Of a stretch of 64,000 bases of DNA, positions 25,581 through 35,260 are shown piece after piece (the first letter of the stretch is position 1; every line of letters starts with the position of its first letter). Position numbers and translations under genes: made by a program. The stretch lies in assembly GCF_040802235.1 (NCBI RefSeq), contig NC_133163.1, forward strand, positions 39,514,501-39,578,500, in the 5' to 3' direction. The notes beneath the pieces are model-generated. The model saw only the letters and a list, made by a program, of their open reading frames with translations, was not told the DNA's origin and searched no databases. Source of the stretch: Manis javanica. Lineage: Eukaryota; Chordata; Mammalia; Pholidota; Manidae.

Positions 25581-26470
25581 CTAGAGCAGTTCCTGTAGGA
25601 TGCCCTGTAGAGGTGGTTTGTGGGAAGCAAAATCCCTCAGCTTTTGCTTGTCTGGGAATTGTTTAATCCCACCATCATATTTAAATGATAGTCGTGCTGG
25701 ATACAGTATCCTTGGTTCAAGGCCCTTCTGTTTCATTGCATTAAGTATATCATGCCATTCTCTTCTGGCCTGTAGGGTTTCTGTTGAGAAGTCTGATGTT
25801 AGCCTGATGGGTTTTCCTTTATAGGTGACTTTTTTCTCCTAGCTGCCTTTAAAACTCTTTCCTTGTCCCTGATTCTTGCCATTTTAATTACTATGTGTCT
25901 TGGTGTTGTCCTCCTTGGATCCTTTCTGTTGGGGGTTCTGTGTAATTCCATGGTCTGTTCGATTATTTCCTCCCCCAGTTTGGGGAAGTTTTCAGCAATT
26001 ATTTCTTCAAAGAGACTTTGTATCCCTTTTCCTCTTTCTTCTTCTTCTGGTATCCCTATAATACGAATATTATTCCTTTTGGTTTGGTCACATAGTTCTC
26101 TTAGTGTTGTTTCATTCGTGGAGATCCTTTTATATTTCTCTATGTCAGCTTCTGTACGTTCCTGCTGTCTGGCTTCTATTCCTTCAATGGCCTCTTGCAT
26201 CTTATCCATTCTGCTTATAAATCCTTCCAGGGATTGTTTCACTTCTGTAATCTCCTTCCTGACATCTGTGATCTCCCTCTGGACTTCATCCCATTGCTCT
26301 TGCATTTTTCTCTGCATGTCATCCCGTTGGTCTTGCATTTTTCTCTGCATCTCTGTCAGCATGTTCATGATTTTTATTTTGAATTCTTTTTCAGGAGGAC
26401 TGGTTAGGTCTGTCTCCTTCTCAGGTGTCGTCTCTGTGATCTTTGTCTGCCTGTAGTTTTGCCTTTTCAT
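25581..26470 (-). pseudogene. L1 ORF1 (RNA-binding chaperone), frameshifted, copy 1
   Basis: ORF1p coats L1 RNA as a trimer. From the ATG at 26470 there are 223 open codons to a stop at 25799: a charged N-terminus, a coiled coil (about residues 35-100) with an 11-residue tandem duplication (41-51 and 52-62), and an RRM (FEEIIAENFP, RHIVIKM). The frame then breaks at a purine run near 25830; the C-terminal domain continues in another frame to a stop at 25581. Total length 890 nt is one base off a multiple of three. Copy 2 has the same break. Ordinary L1 ORF1p would be about 296 residues. Confidence 0.85.
26285..26350 (-). repeat. 33-bp tandem duplication in ORF1 coiled coil, copy 1
   Basis: Codons 41-51 (MQRKMQDQRDD) and 52-62 (MQRKMQEQWDE) are tandem copies. 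An 11-residue (hendecad) unit preserves coiled-coil phase. Also present in copy 2. Confidence 0.8.
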
Positions 26471-26929
26471 GGTGATAAAGATAGTTTGCAGACGTGGTAC
26501 GAGTGACCGCTGGAAGCTTCCTTTCTTGTTGGTTTGTGGCCTTCCTCTCCTGGGAGAATAGCGAACTCTAGTGGCTTATGCTTGTCAGCTGTGTGCAGAC
26601 AGGGCTTCTGCTACCTGCCCGTTTGCTATGGAGTTTATCTCCGCTGTTGCTGTGGGCATGGCCTGGCTGGGGCCGCTCCTCCAAAGTGGTGGAGCCCTGT
26701 TGGCGGGGGAGCGGCCGGGAGGCTATTTTTCTCTGTAAGGGGCCTCTGTGCTCCCTGTTGCCCAGGGGGTTAGAGTGGCCTGAGATCCCCAGATTCCCTG
26801 CCTCTGGTCTAAGTGTCCTGTCCTGCCCCTTTAAGACTTCCCAAAAGGACTCTTCAAACCAAAACAACAACAGAAAAATGAGAGAGGGAACAGAAAAAAA
26901 AAAAAAAAAAAAGGAAAAAACATGCGATT

Positions 26930-28015
26930 TTTTTTGTCCTCAGGCGCCGGTCCCAGGCACCCGCTCACTGGTCCTGCTGCCTTGCCTCCCTAGCACCAGG
27001 GTCCCTGTCCCTTCAAGGCTTCCAAAAAGCACTCGTGCCTGGTCCCGCAGGGAAAAACGCACGATATTCTTTGTGTTCAGGCGCCGGTCCCAGGCATGCT
27101 CTCACTGGTCCTGCTGCTCTGCCTCCCTAGCACCGGGGTCCCTTCCCTTTAAGGCTTCCAAAAAGCACTTGCCAAAGAGAGAGAGAAAAAAAAAGAGGAA
27201 AAACGCACGATTTCCTCCGTCCTCAGGCACCGGTCTCAGGCACCCGCCCACCGGTCCCGCAGGGAAAAATGCGCAGTATGCTTTATCCTCAGGCGCCAGT
27301 CCCAGGCACCCGCTCACCGGTCCTGCTGCTCTGCCTCCCTAGCACCAGGGTCCCTGTCCCTTTAAGGCTTCCAAAAAGCACTCGCCAAAAAGAGAAAAAA
27401 AAGGGGAAAAACGCGCGATTTCCTCCGTCTTCAGGCGCCAGTCTCATGCAGCTGCCCTCTGGTCCCGCAGGGAAAAACACGGGATAGTCTTTGTCCTCAG
27501 GCGCCAGTCCCAGGCACCCGCTCACCAGTCCCGCCGCCCTGCCTCCCTAGCACCGGGGTCCCTCTCCCTTTAAGGCTTCCAAAAAGCACTCGCCAAAAAG
27601 AGAAAAAAAAAAGGGGAAAAGCGCGCGTTTTCCTCTGTCCTCAGGCGCTGGTCTCAGGCACCCACCCACTGGTCCCGTAGGGAAAAACATGCGGTAATCT
27701 TTGTCCTCAGGCGCTTGTCCCAGGCACCCCCTCACTGGTCCCGCCGCCCTGCCTCCCTAGCAATGGGGTCCCTGTCCCTTTAAGGTTTCCAAAAAGCACT
27801 CGCCAAAAAGAGAAAAAAAAAAAGGGAAAAATGCGCGATTTCCTCCGTCCTCAGGCGCCGGTCTCAGGCACCCGCCCACCAGTCCCGTAGGGAAAAATGC
27901 ACGATCTTTCTCCTCAGGCGCCGGTGCCAGGCACCGCTCACTGGTCCCGCCGCCCTGCCTCCCTAGCAACGGGGTCCCTGTCCCTTTAAGGCTTCCAAAA
28001 AGCACTCGCCAAAAA
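26930..28015 (-). repeat. L1 5' UTR tandem monomers (about six units), copy 1
   Basis: The marker GCCTCCCTAG recurs at 26985, 27121, 27332, 27541, 27751 and 27957, so the unit is about 210 bp (one short, about 137). Each unit holds CTCAGGCGCC, a CACCCGC block, TCCCTTTAAGGCTTCCAAAA and an A-rich AGAGAAAAAAAA. In rodent L1s such monomers are the promoter; the same role is inferred here. Confidence 0.85.
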
Positions 28016-28257
28016 AAACCCCAAAAAACCACTCTGGTTTCTTTCCACCCGCCGGGAGCCGGGGGTAGGGGCGCTCGGGTCCCGCCGGTCCGGGGCTTGT
28101 ATCTTACCCCCTTTGCAAGGTGCTGGGTTCTTGCATGTGTGGATGTGGTCTGGATGTTGTCCTGTGTCCTCTGGTCTCTATTTTAGGAAGAGTTTTGTTT
28201 GTTATATTTTCATAGCTCTATGTGTTTTTGGGAGGAGATTTCCACTGCTCTACTCAT

Positions 28258-28279
28258 GCCGCCATCTTGGCTCCGCCCC
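28258..28279 (-). promoter_or_regulatory. YY1-type site at L1 5' end, copy 1
   Basis: Minus strand CCAAGATGGCGGC at the very start of the element matches the YY1 core (AAGATGGCGGC) known to position transcription start in human L1. Confidence 0.7.
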
Positions 28280-28293
28280 TGTTTACACTTTTT
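28280..28293. repeat. Target-site duplication of L1 copy 1, right
   Basis: TGTTTACACTTTTT, identical to 19377-19390. Confidence 0.85.
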
Positions 28294-29540
28294 AAACCAG
28301 ATTCTTTCAAGTGCCTAAGGTTGTGCTTACATAAAACTAGCATCGCAGTTCCATAAAAAAAAAACTACCCCAAACTCAATGAAACTGGCCATTTGGCATT
28401 ACAGAAAGCAAAATACCTATTGGATTGAATGCTGCAATTCTACAAATAGTTTGTAAATTTAAGTTAGGCAGGCAGTTTCATCACCTTCTTCCCTAACCCC
28501 TTAGTAAACTATAGGTCTGTTAAGGTACAATAAAGCCTTTAGGCTGCCGGGGGTCCATTTCTATATTTTTACATTTCTTTCTGTATTTTAAATCAGAGAC
28601 TCATTTTCATTAGAGATCTGCCAAGGAGTATGCCAGCAACTGTGCCCAACATGTTGGCAAAGTCCATTTATTGAGTGTAACTTGTACATAATAGATAATT
28701 TCCTTTATTGCAGTTGTCTAACCTATTGTTAAAGAGTTTAGGGTGGCTAGGAAAAACAATCTGAGGTTCTAGATAGCCCATGAGAACAAGCTATTACTGA
28801 AGAATTGTTTTTAAGGCCCTGGGCAGCCATATTTAAAGCTTTATTGTCATCTTTGATGCCCATTGAAAACAACTCAATACTAATCCTTTAAAAAAGAATT
28901 TCTTCTATTATTTCTAGAGATAGTAATTATGATCTTAATCAACCCCTTCTAGTGTTATTCAGCAGGGGGTTAAACAGATGAATATAAGCTTGGATTTAGC
29001 ACATTAATTAAACATCAAAGGGTCTAGAAGCTGAAATCACAATACCTCACGGATTCTCAGATGTTCCATGCCTCATACAGGCTCAGCATGCAGTGATTTG
29101 GGGACCTTGTCTTGGTCAGCTTCAGAAGATGGCATAATTCCTTTTTTGTTTCTTCTTCTCAACAAGAAAACTTTGATCCCAGTGGTTTTTAAAACAATCT
29201 AGACACGTAGTTTTCTCTTCTGAGTATTCAGTGCTTGTCTCTGAAGTGCATTCATGTTGTCAGATGTTGCCTTGCTGTTAGAGGCTGCCTGTTCTTTGCT
29301 GAAGGTTCAGGTAAGAGATTGCTAAGACCCCCATCCTATGTAGGATCTGACGAGAGTTTCATCAGTTTATATTTTTCCAAAGTCTTGTTCTTGAACATTC
29401 CCCAGCTCCTGTTTTCTGTGGAAACTAATTTCCCTTTGTGTTCTTTCTTCTTTCCTTCATAATGCTGTCCAGGTTTTATACTGTGGATGGCATCTGAGCC
29501 ACATAAATAGAGGGAGAAGATGGACATCTATCATATGATT
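28294..29540. other. Intergenic DNA, nothing recognised
   Basis: AT-rich single-copy-looking sequence without open frames of note. TTAATTAAAC and similar cores occur near 29005, but no specific element can be supported. Confidence 0.4.
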
Positions 29541-29544
29541 ATGT

Positions 29545-29640
29545 GCATTCATTTATCTTGGTATGACCAATGCCCAGTTCAGTGCCACGCACCTAGATGG
29601 TACTTAATAAATGCTCTTTGAATGGATTCAAGAATGATGT
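29545..29640 (+). repeat. L2-type 3' end
   Basis: The order CAGTGCCACGCACCTAGATG, GTACTTAATAAATGCTCTTT, GAATGGATTC matches the conserved tail shared by L2/MIR elements. Confidence 0.6.
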
Positions 29641-30009
29641 TCAGGAACCTAAGGGGCAGTGAACAATAGAAATATTTCTTCTTTTATTGAGTACAGCACA
29701 AGAGGGAACAGGTAGACTGTGTTGTGAGAGATTGGGGTGAGACAGTAGGAAAAACCATGTAACTCTAAGGGGTTTGGGACCCAAGGACTTCTCACCTGGG
29801 AAGGATGGAAGCTCCTATATTGGGAGAACTTAAAGAATGAGAGATGGTTATTTTTGTAAAGTGGTCTGACCCAGAGAGTTCAAGATCTTAACCAATGTTT
29901 CTATACTGGTGCTTCACAGGTGTGGTCCAAATCCACTGGTGTGCTTACTTGCATTGTGAACAAATACCACAAGTGATTCTTCCACAAACTAAAATTTAAG
30001 AATAGCTGT

Positions 30010-30460
30010 TCCAACTAATATTTCTGTATATAGCCCAAGTTGTCATCATCTTTTGCCTGGATCCCTGCAATAGCCCCAGGTGGTCTCCCTACTGCTGTAT
30101 TCACTCTCTCCAGTATATCCTCCAAATACCAGCAGCCAGAATGAACTTTGGATCATGTCACATCTCTGCTTTAAGTCCTTCATGTGAATTCCTATTATAC
30201 TGAAAATCAAGTTTAAACTTCTTACTATGGCCTAGAACGCCCTAAATGATTTATTTTTGCTAATCTTATCTCATTTCACACTCTCCTTCAGTCACCATAC
30301 TTCAGTCCTATGAGCTTTTAGTGCCTCAAACAAGCCAAAGTCAGTTTGTCTTCAAAGACTTTACAGACACTGTTTCCGCTGACCCTTAGCATTGCCCCTC
30401 TTCTGCCTAATCCTTCCTGCCACTTGAGTGTTACCTTCTCAGAGAGGCCTTTTCTCTAAA
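30010..30460 (+). repeat. L2 LINE fragment
   Basis: Long degenerate match to the L2 3' part: GGTCTCCCTACTGC, CAGAATGAACTTTGGATCAT, CACATCTCTGCTTTAAGTCC, ATGGCCTAGAACGCCCTAAA, then CTTCTGCCTAATCC and ACCTTCTCAGAGAGGCCTTT. Ancient, no coding capacity. Confidence 0.75.
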
Positions 30461-31305
30461 GCCTCAGTATGGAAGCACAGAGTTAAGCTGCAAATGTCAG
30501 AAAATTATAGCCCCAAATGGGGAAAATGGTAGAGCAGGCTCCAGGCATGGCCCCAGACAGGCTGCTCACAGCAGTGCCAGCTAGACCATCTTCTGGGTGC
30601 TGGTGTCATCCTTATTGGTTGCAAGATGGTTGTAGCAGTTCCAGGCATCTATCTGGTCTAGCTGCATCCAGAGGAACAAGAGGAACTTTCTCTTCCTGGA
30701 GCTCCCCAGAAGGAGGAAACCTTTAAGTCTCCTCTCCTCAACAGATTTTTCTTTGTCTCTTTAGACAGAATTGAGTGATGTACAATTGATAAACCAATCA
30801 CTGGTGGTTGGGGAGTGGGGAATTGTGATCAGCCTTGACCAGGGATTCTTATTCTATTCTCTACCAAGCACACCTTGGACAGCTTTGTGAAATCTACAGA
30901 CCCTTTCCCAGAATAATGTGGTTAAATCATTACCATTGAAATTAACAATAAAAAACTACTCTTAACAAAATTTCTGAATTTGTGATCTAGTCATAATGTA
31001 TTTTTTATATGTATTATTTTTATTAATTACTATTAGGCCCTAATGATAATAATAATTAGTATAATTTTTAAGTAGTGACTAGTATAAGTGATATTTTGAG
31101 ATATCTACAATAACTGTGATGTGATTTGAAAATGCCTGTGATTTTTAGTGACAAAGTCACAGGTTTTAGGAATACTGCTTGTTTTGTAGCCTACAGTGAT
31201 AATTGAAGGAAATGCTAAATTTAATTTAGAGGTTAATTAAAATATACATGTGATTTTTTTTCCATCTAATACATAGACATACTGAACTTAATCCTAGGTT
31301 AAGAA
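30461..31305. other. Intergenic DNA, nothing recognised
   Basis: Includes a 69-codon frame at 30517-30726 of unremarkable composition and AT-rich DNA beyond. No supported feature. Confidence 0.4.
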
Positions 31306-31309
31306 CCCC

Positions 31310-31405
31310 TGTCCTAGACTAATAATTTGAAGAGTAAATGAAATAATAATGTAATTAAAGTGCTAACTAGAATGCCTAGTACATGGTAGGTGTTCAAAAA
31401 ATAAT
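31310..31405 (+). repeat. MIR 3' portion
   Basis: GAGTAAATGAAATAATAATG, AAAGTGCTAACTAGAATGCC and TAGTACATGGTAGGTGTTCA follow the MIR tail order. Confidence 0.6.
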
Positions 31406-32124
31406 AGGTTAAAATATAGATTTACACAGAAATCTGGAGAATCTAAAACCCGAAGTAATATAATTGCTTTCAACCAATTTTATTCTGATAAATGAGGAGT
31501 AGAGTTTCAGTGCAATATATTAACGTACTTCTCCAAAACAATGTCACATAGAAATTCCAAGGCAGTTAGAAAAATGGCAAATGAGTGAAAGTAAACTGGG
31601 GGCTGGACTAGAACCATACCAAGGAATATTCAAAATCACACCAAGCATATGAAAGTTGCGAGTCAGAGAACCTGACCCTAGGTTTACACCACCATTCACT
31701 GTGATTGATATGCCTGGGCTACAGCTCCCTCTAAGTCACATTGCTGATACAGGGTAAGTCAGGATCAAGACTTGGCTCTACATTCTGTGGTGTGGTTATC
31801 TTGGCTCAATGCTGGGTGGTTCTGGCTTGTACCAGTCTATGGTTCTTCATTAAATTCTAGTTCCTTACCCTCCTCCCTTGAGAAGGATGCAATTTTATGA
31901 CCATTAAGATTTATTTTGGTCCAAAAGATAAAAAGTCATCTTGACCAACAAGCTGGGTGGGGGGAAGAGAGGCAATGCTTGTCCATGTGTGTGTTTGGGT
32001 CTGGAAAGATAAACTTATGACCATTCTTATATATGCTCTCCATAAAAGCCAGTTAGTTCTCTATTTCCATAAAAGTTATTCTATTCTCAGAACTACCTTG
32101 ATTTAGTCATTTGAAGGCATTATT

Positions 32125-32605
32125 TCCTACAGGCTAAGCACTCAAGTTTCAGAGTTGTAGACTTGAGTTCGAATTCTGGCTGCCATATGCTCTCTGTGTG
32201 ACCTTGAACAATAACAACCTCTATAAAATAATAATAATAATTTAAAAAATTATAAATAGTAGTAGTAATCATAGCAGTAGTAGTGGTAGAGTAACAGCAG
32301 CAGTAACAGTAATCACATATTTGGGACTTAATTTTACCAGGGTAGGGACTCTTTTATTTAATTCTCATGACCCTAAGAAATAGTTTACATTGTACTTTTA
32401 CTCACACTTTGCAGATAAAATGATACTAAAATAGGTTATGTAATTTGCCTCTAAACTGAGTCTTCCTTTCTACAAAGTGTAGATAATTGTTACTTGCCTC
32501 ATAGAATTGCTGTAAAAATTAAATTGCTGTATGTTTCCTGTTTTTCAGTGTCTGATATATAAGTGCTTAATAAGTGGCAGTGTTAGCTAGTATCAGCATA
32601 CTTGA
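32125..32605 (+). repeat. MIR split by trinucleotide-rich insertion
   Basis: The 5' MIR part (TTGAGTTCGAATTCTGGCTG, CTCTGTGTGACCTTGAACAA) is at 32150-32215 and its 3' part (TAGATAATTGTTACTTGCCT, AAGTGCTTAATAAGTGGCAG) at 32480-32600. Between them are AAT and AGT/CAG-type imperfect triplet repeats (32225-32320). Confidence 0.6.
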
Positions 32606-32904
32606 TTTTATACAGCCAAGAAGATCTTCTTGTACTTCTATTTATTTTACTAAAATAATAGAATGATTTTGTTTAGGAAGAGATGTATGGCTTAATAATA
32701 ATAAGTAGTACATGTGACTTGAGAGTAAATAAAGTCTGTGATCATGATGATTCCATTCTGTTTGCAAAACAATTCCTGGGCTTTTGTGAACATGATTTGA
32801 CACCTAGCTTTAATTGTCATATTAAGAGAATCTTTAGCAAAGAATGGCTTTTGTCTTTTTTTTTTCTCTGCTCAACTCTTTTTTTATTCGCAGGGGTTTG
32901 GGCT

Positions 32905-33195
32905 TGTTTTTTTTTATTGAAACACAGTTGATATACAGTATTATACTGGTTTCAGGTGTACAACATGGTGATCTGACAATTTTGTACATTACTAAATGCT
33001 CACCATGATAAGTATAGTTGCCATCTGTCAACATACAAACATACAACATATTATGTCAACATACAACATAATATTTCAATATATTAACTGTATTTACTGT
33101 GCAGTACTTTCATCCCCATGACTAATTTATTTTATAATTGAATGTTTGTAACTCTTTATCCCTTTCACCTATTTCACCCCCATGCTTTTTTTAAT
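32905..33195 (-). mobile_element. Old L1 3' UTR fragment
   Basis: Poly-T then ATTGAAACACAGTTGATATA, CAGGTGTACAACATGGTGAT and ATTACTAAATGCTCACCATG: the reverse complement of an L1MA-like 3' end. Diverged, no ORF. Confidence 0.7.
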
Positions 33196-33249
33196 ATTCA
33201 AAGTGGTATATAGTTCCTTAATCCTATTTCGAATATTGCCAAACCAGAA

Positions 33250-33615
33250 AAACGACAGCAGAGATATCTTAGCCCAAATTATCATAGACAGGGTGCCTTA
33301 AACAACAAGCAAGTGTTTCTCCAGAGCTCTGGAGGTTGAAAGTCTGAGATCAGGGTGTCAACATGGTTGGATTCTAGGTGAGTGCCCTCTAGTTGGTTTA
33401 CAGAGGGCTTTTTTCTCGCCTACACGGCAGAAAGAGCAAAGAGCTAGCTCTCTGGCCTGTTTTTATAAGGGCACTAATCCCATTCATGAGAGCTCTACTC
33501 TCAGGACCTAATTACCTCCCAAAGGTAATTAGCCTAGCCACCAACATCACATTGAAGAATTAGATTCACCATGAATATTGGGGGACACAAACATTCAGCC
33601 CATAACATCCACAAA
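33250..33615. repeat. Ancient interspersed repeat, family not named
   Basis: Recognisable pattern of a common mammalian repeat (CAGGGTGCCTTAAACAACAA, CTCTGGAGGTTGAAAGTCTG, TTTTTATAAGGGCACTAATC, GGGGGACACAAACATTCAGC). I cannot name the subfamily with confidence. Confidence 0.5.
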
Positions 33616-35105
33616 GTTAATATTTTCAGTGTGGAATTTCTCCATTGATGGATCACTTTATTTGAAAAAAATTACATAAATCCATTGGCTGTTCATATCC
33701 AATGGCAAAACTTCATTGAAAGAGACACTAGCTGTGAAATTCAGTCTCTTAGTAAGAAGGCATCTTCCAACTATTTACTGAGCTGTAGTGAATCAGTATA
33801 TTGTGAACAAAGATTTCTTTCCCTGGTCGGCAGGGAACCTCCCAGTAGCCTTGGATGTGAGTGCCATCTACTGGATGCTGTTCACAAAAACTTTCCTGTA
33901 CCTCAGCCCCAAAATGGTGACTCATTTGCTGTTCTTAACGGGAAAGAGCCCAAGTAACACCCCTTTGATTTTAGGTCACAAGGACAGCTGTAATGCCTAA
34001 TGAGTAATGTGATTTTTGGGTAAGCATGCAGATTTATAAGAAAAACATAGCCAGGAAACAAACTCAATGCAAAAATATTCCACTGAGCTATTGTTTATAA
34101 GCTTGCCAGTGCCAAGTTTTATATTATGAGCTCACTGAGTTTTATACATTGGTGACATAGGCAGTTGGTGGGTGGCTTTTACCTTAAAGAGCCTCTACTT
34201 ATATCTTGCAGAAGGGTAGGAAATTAGGGAACCCCTGGCTGTGACCATGTATTGGCTTTGATGCCAAATATGTAATCTCATCCTAGAATTTTGGTTTTGG
34301 TACCATGGCCCTTGTTTGGGGTTTAGGGGAGAAGTGTCCCTTTGCATCAGTTTATTCTAATGGGGTCTGTGAAGATAACTTAATCTGTGACTTACAGAGT
34401 AATTCAGTAGACTGGGACTCACAGGAGCATTGCGACAACTTATAATTTCCATTGAGGGCAAGAATGTAGAAATGGCTCTTTAGGAGAAACAAATATATGT
34501 CTTAGTCTAGTAAGAGCTTTGTTAAATTTCTCCAGATTGGTCCTTGGGAAGGACATGAAAATTGCATAGCATTGTTTGTGTTTGTGTGTTAGCTACTTGG
34601 GAGAGGAAGAGGGAAAGGAGCTATCATTTATCCTTTTCCTCGTTGGCTCATTTTTTATCACTTTTGCAGACATTTTGAAGTTCCAGGCATTGGTCCCTAG
34701 GTTATAACTGATCCAAGGATTGTCTTTAGTGTATTCTTGATGTGATGAGACCAGTTTTCTACTTTCAGGATTTTATAGAAGCTGGCAGCATCTATTTCTC
34801 CTGTCCTGGTTCTTTTTTCCTATCACTGAAAAACATCATGCATAATTAACAGAAGAGTCTGTTGGGCTAAAGTAAAAATTCTCTTTCTTTGTTCCAAAGT
34901 TTATTAATGGGTTTTTGTGGCTAAATTTCTGAACCTACGAAATAGGATTCAGATTTGAAAGGGGATCCAGGCAAATAGAGCCTTCTGTTTTTATTTCAGG
35001 TTATATAAGGGTTAAGCTCAGGACCCTTATAACAGAAGCATGTTGGAATTCAGTATTATATGGGGGAAGTGATGGGTGCTTGGTTAGATTTTCCCAAAGA
35101 TTTCT
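33616..35105. other. Intergenic DNA, nothing recognised
   Basis: Short frames such as 33685-33957 (90 codons) lack recognisable domains. No supported feature. Confidence 0.4.
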
Positions 35106-35109
35106 AGTT

Positions 35110-35260
35110 AACAAAAATATATATTGCAGATGTTAGCTGGACTTGGTGTGGTGATCATTTCACAATATATACAAATATAGAAACATGTTGTACCCCTGAA
35201 ATATATAACATATACCATAATGTTTTATCTTATTATACCTCAGTTTTGAAAAAAAGAATC
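35110..35260 (+). mobile_element. Old L1 3' end
   Basis: GATGTTAGCTGGACTTGGTG, GATCATTTCACAATATATAC, ACATGTTGTACCCCTGAAAT and CTCAGTTTTGAAAAAAAG follow the order of an L1 3' UTR terminus with A-tail. Confidence 0.7.

Larger units (their letters stand above)
19391..28279 (-). mobile_element. Full-length L1 with retrovirus-derived 3' tail, copy 1
   Basis: An 8.9-kb minus-strand LINE-1. In its own direction: 5' UTR from 28279 (starting GGGGCGGAGCCAAGATGGCG) with about six tandem monomers; ORF1 from 26470; ORF2 from 25413 to a stop at 21577; ordinary L1 3' UTR to about 21237; an A-rich tract (21206-21236); then about 1.8 kb of retroviral DNA ending at an LTR poly(A) site and a short poly(A) at 19391-19396. 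A perfect 14-bp TSD brackets it. Both ORFs carry frame breaks, so this copy cannot make full-length proteins. It lies opposite to SIX1, 14 kb downstream. Confidence 0.9.

Noticed and set aside
26930-28015. CRISPR-like or satellite array
   Set aside because: The units are L1 5' UTR monomers of about 210 bp within a TSD-bounded element.
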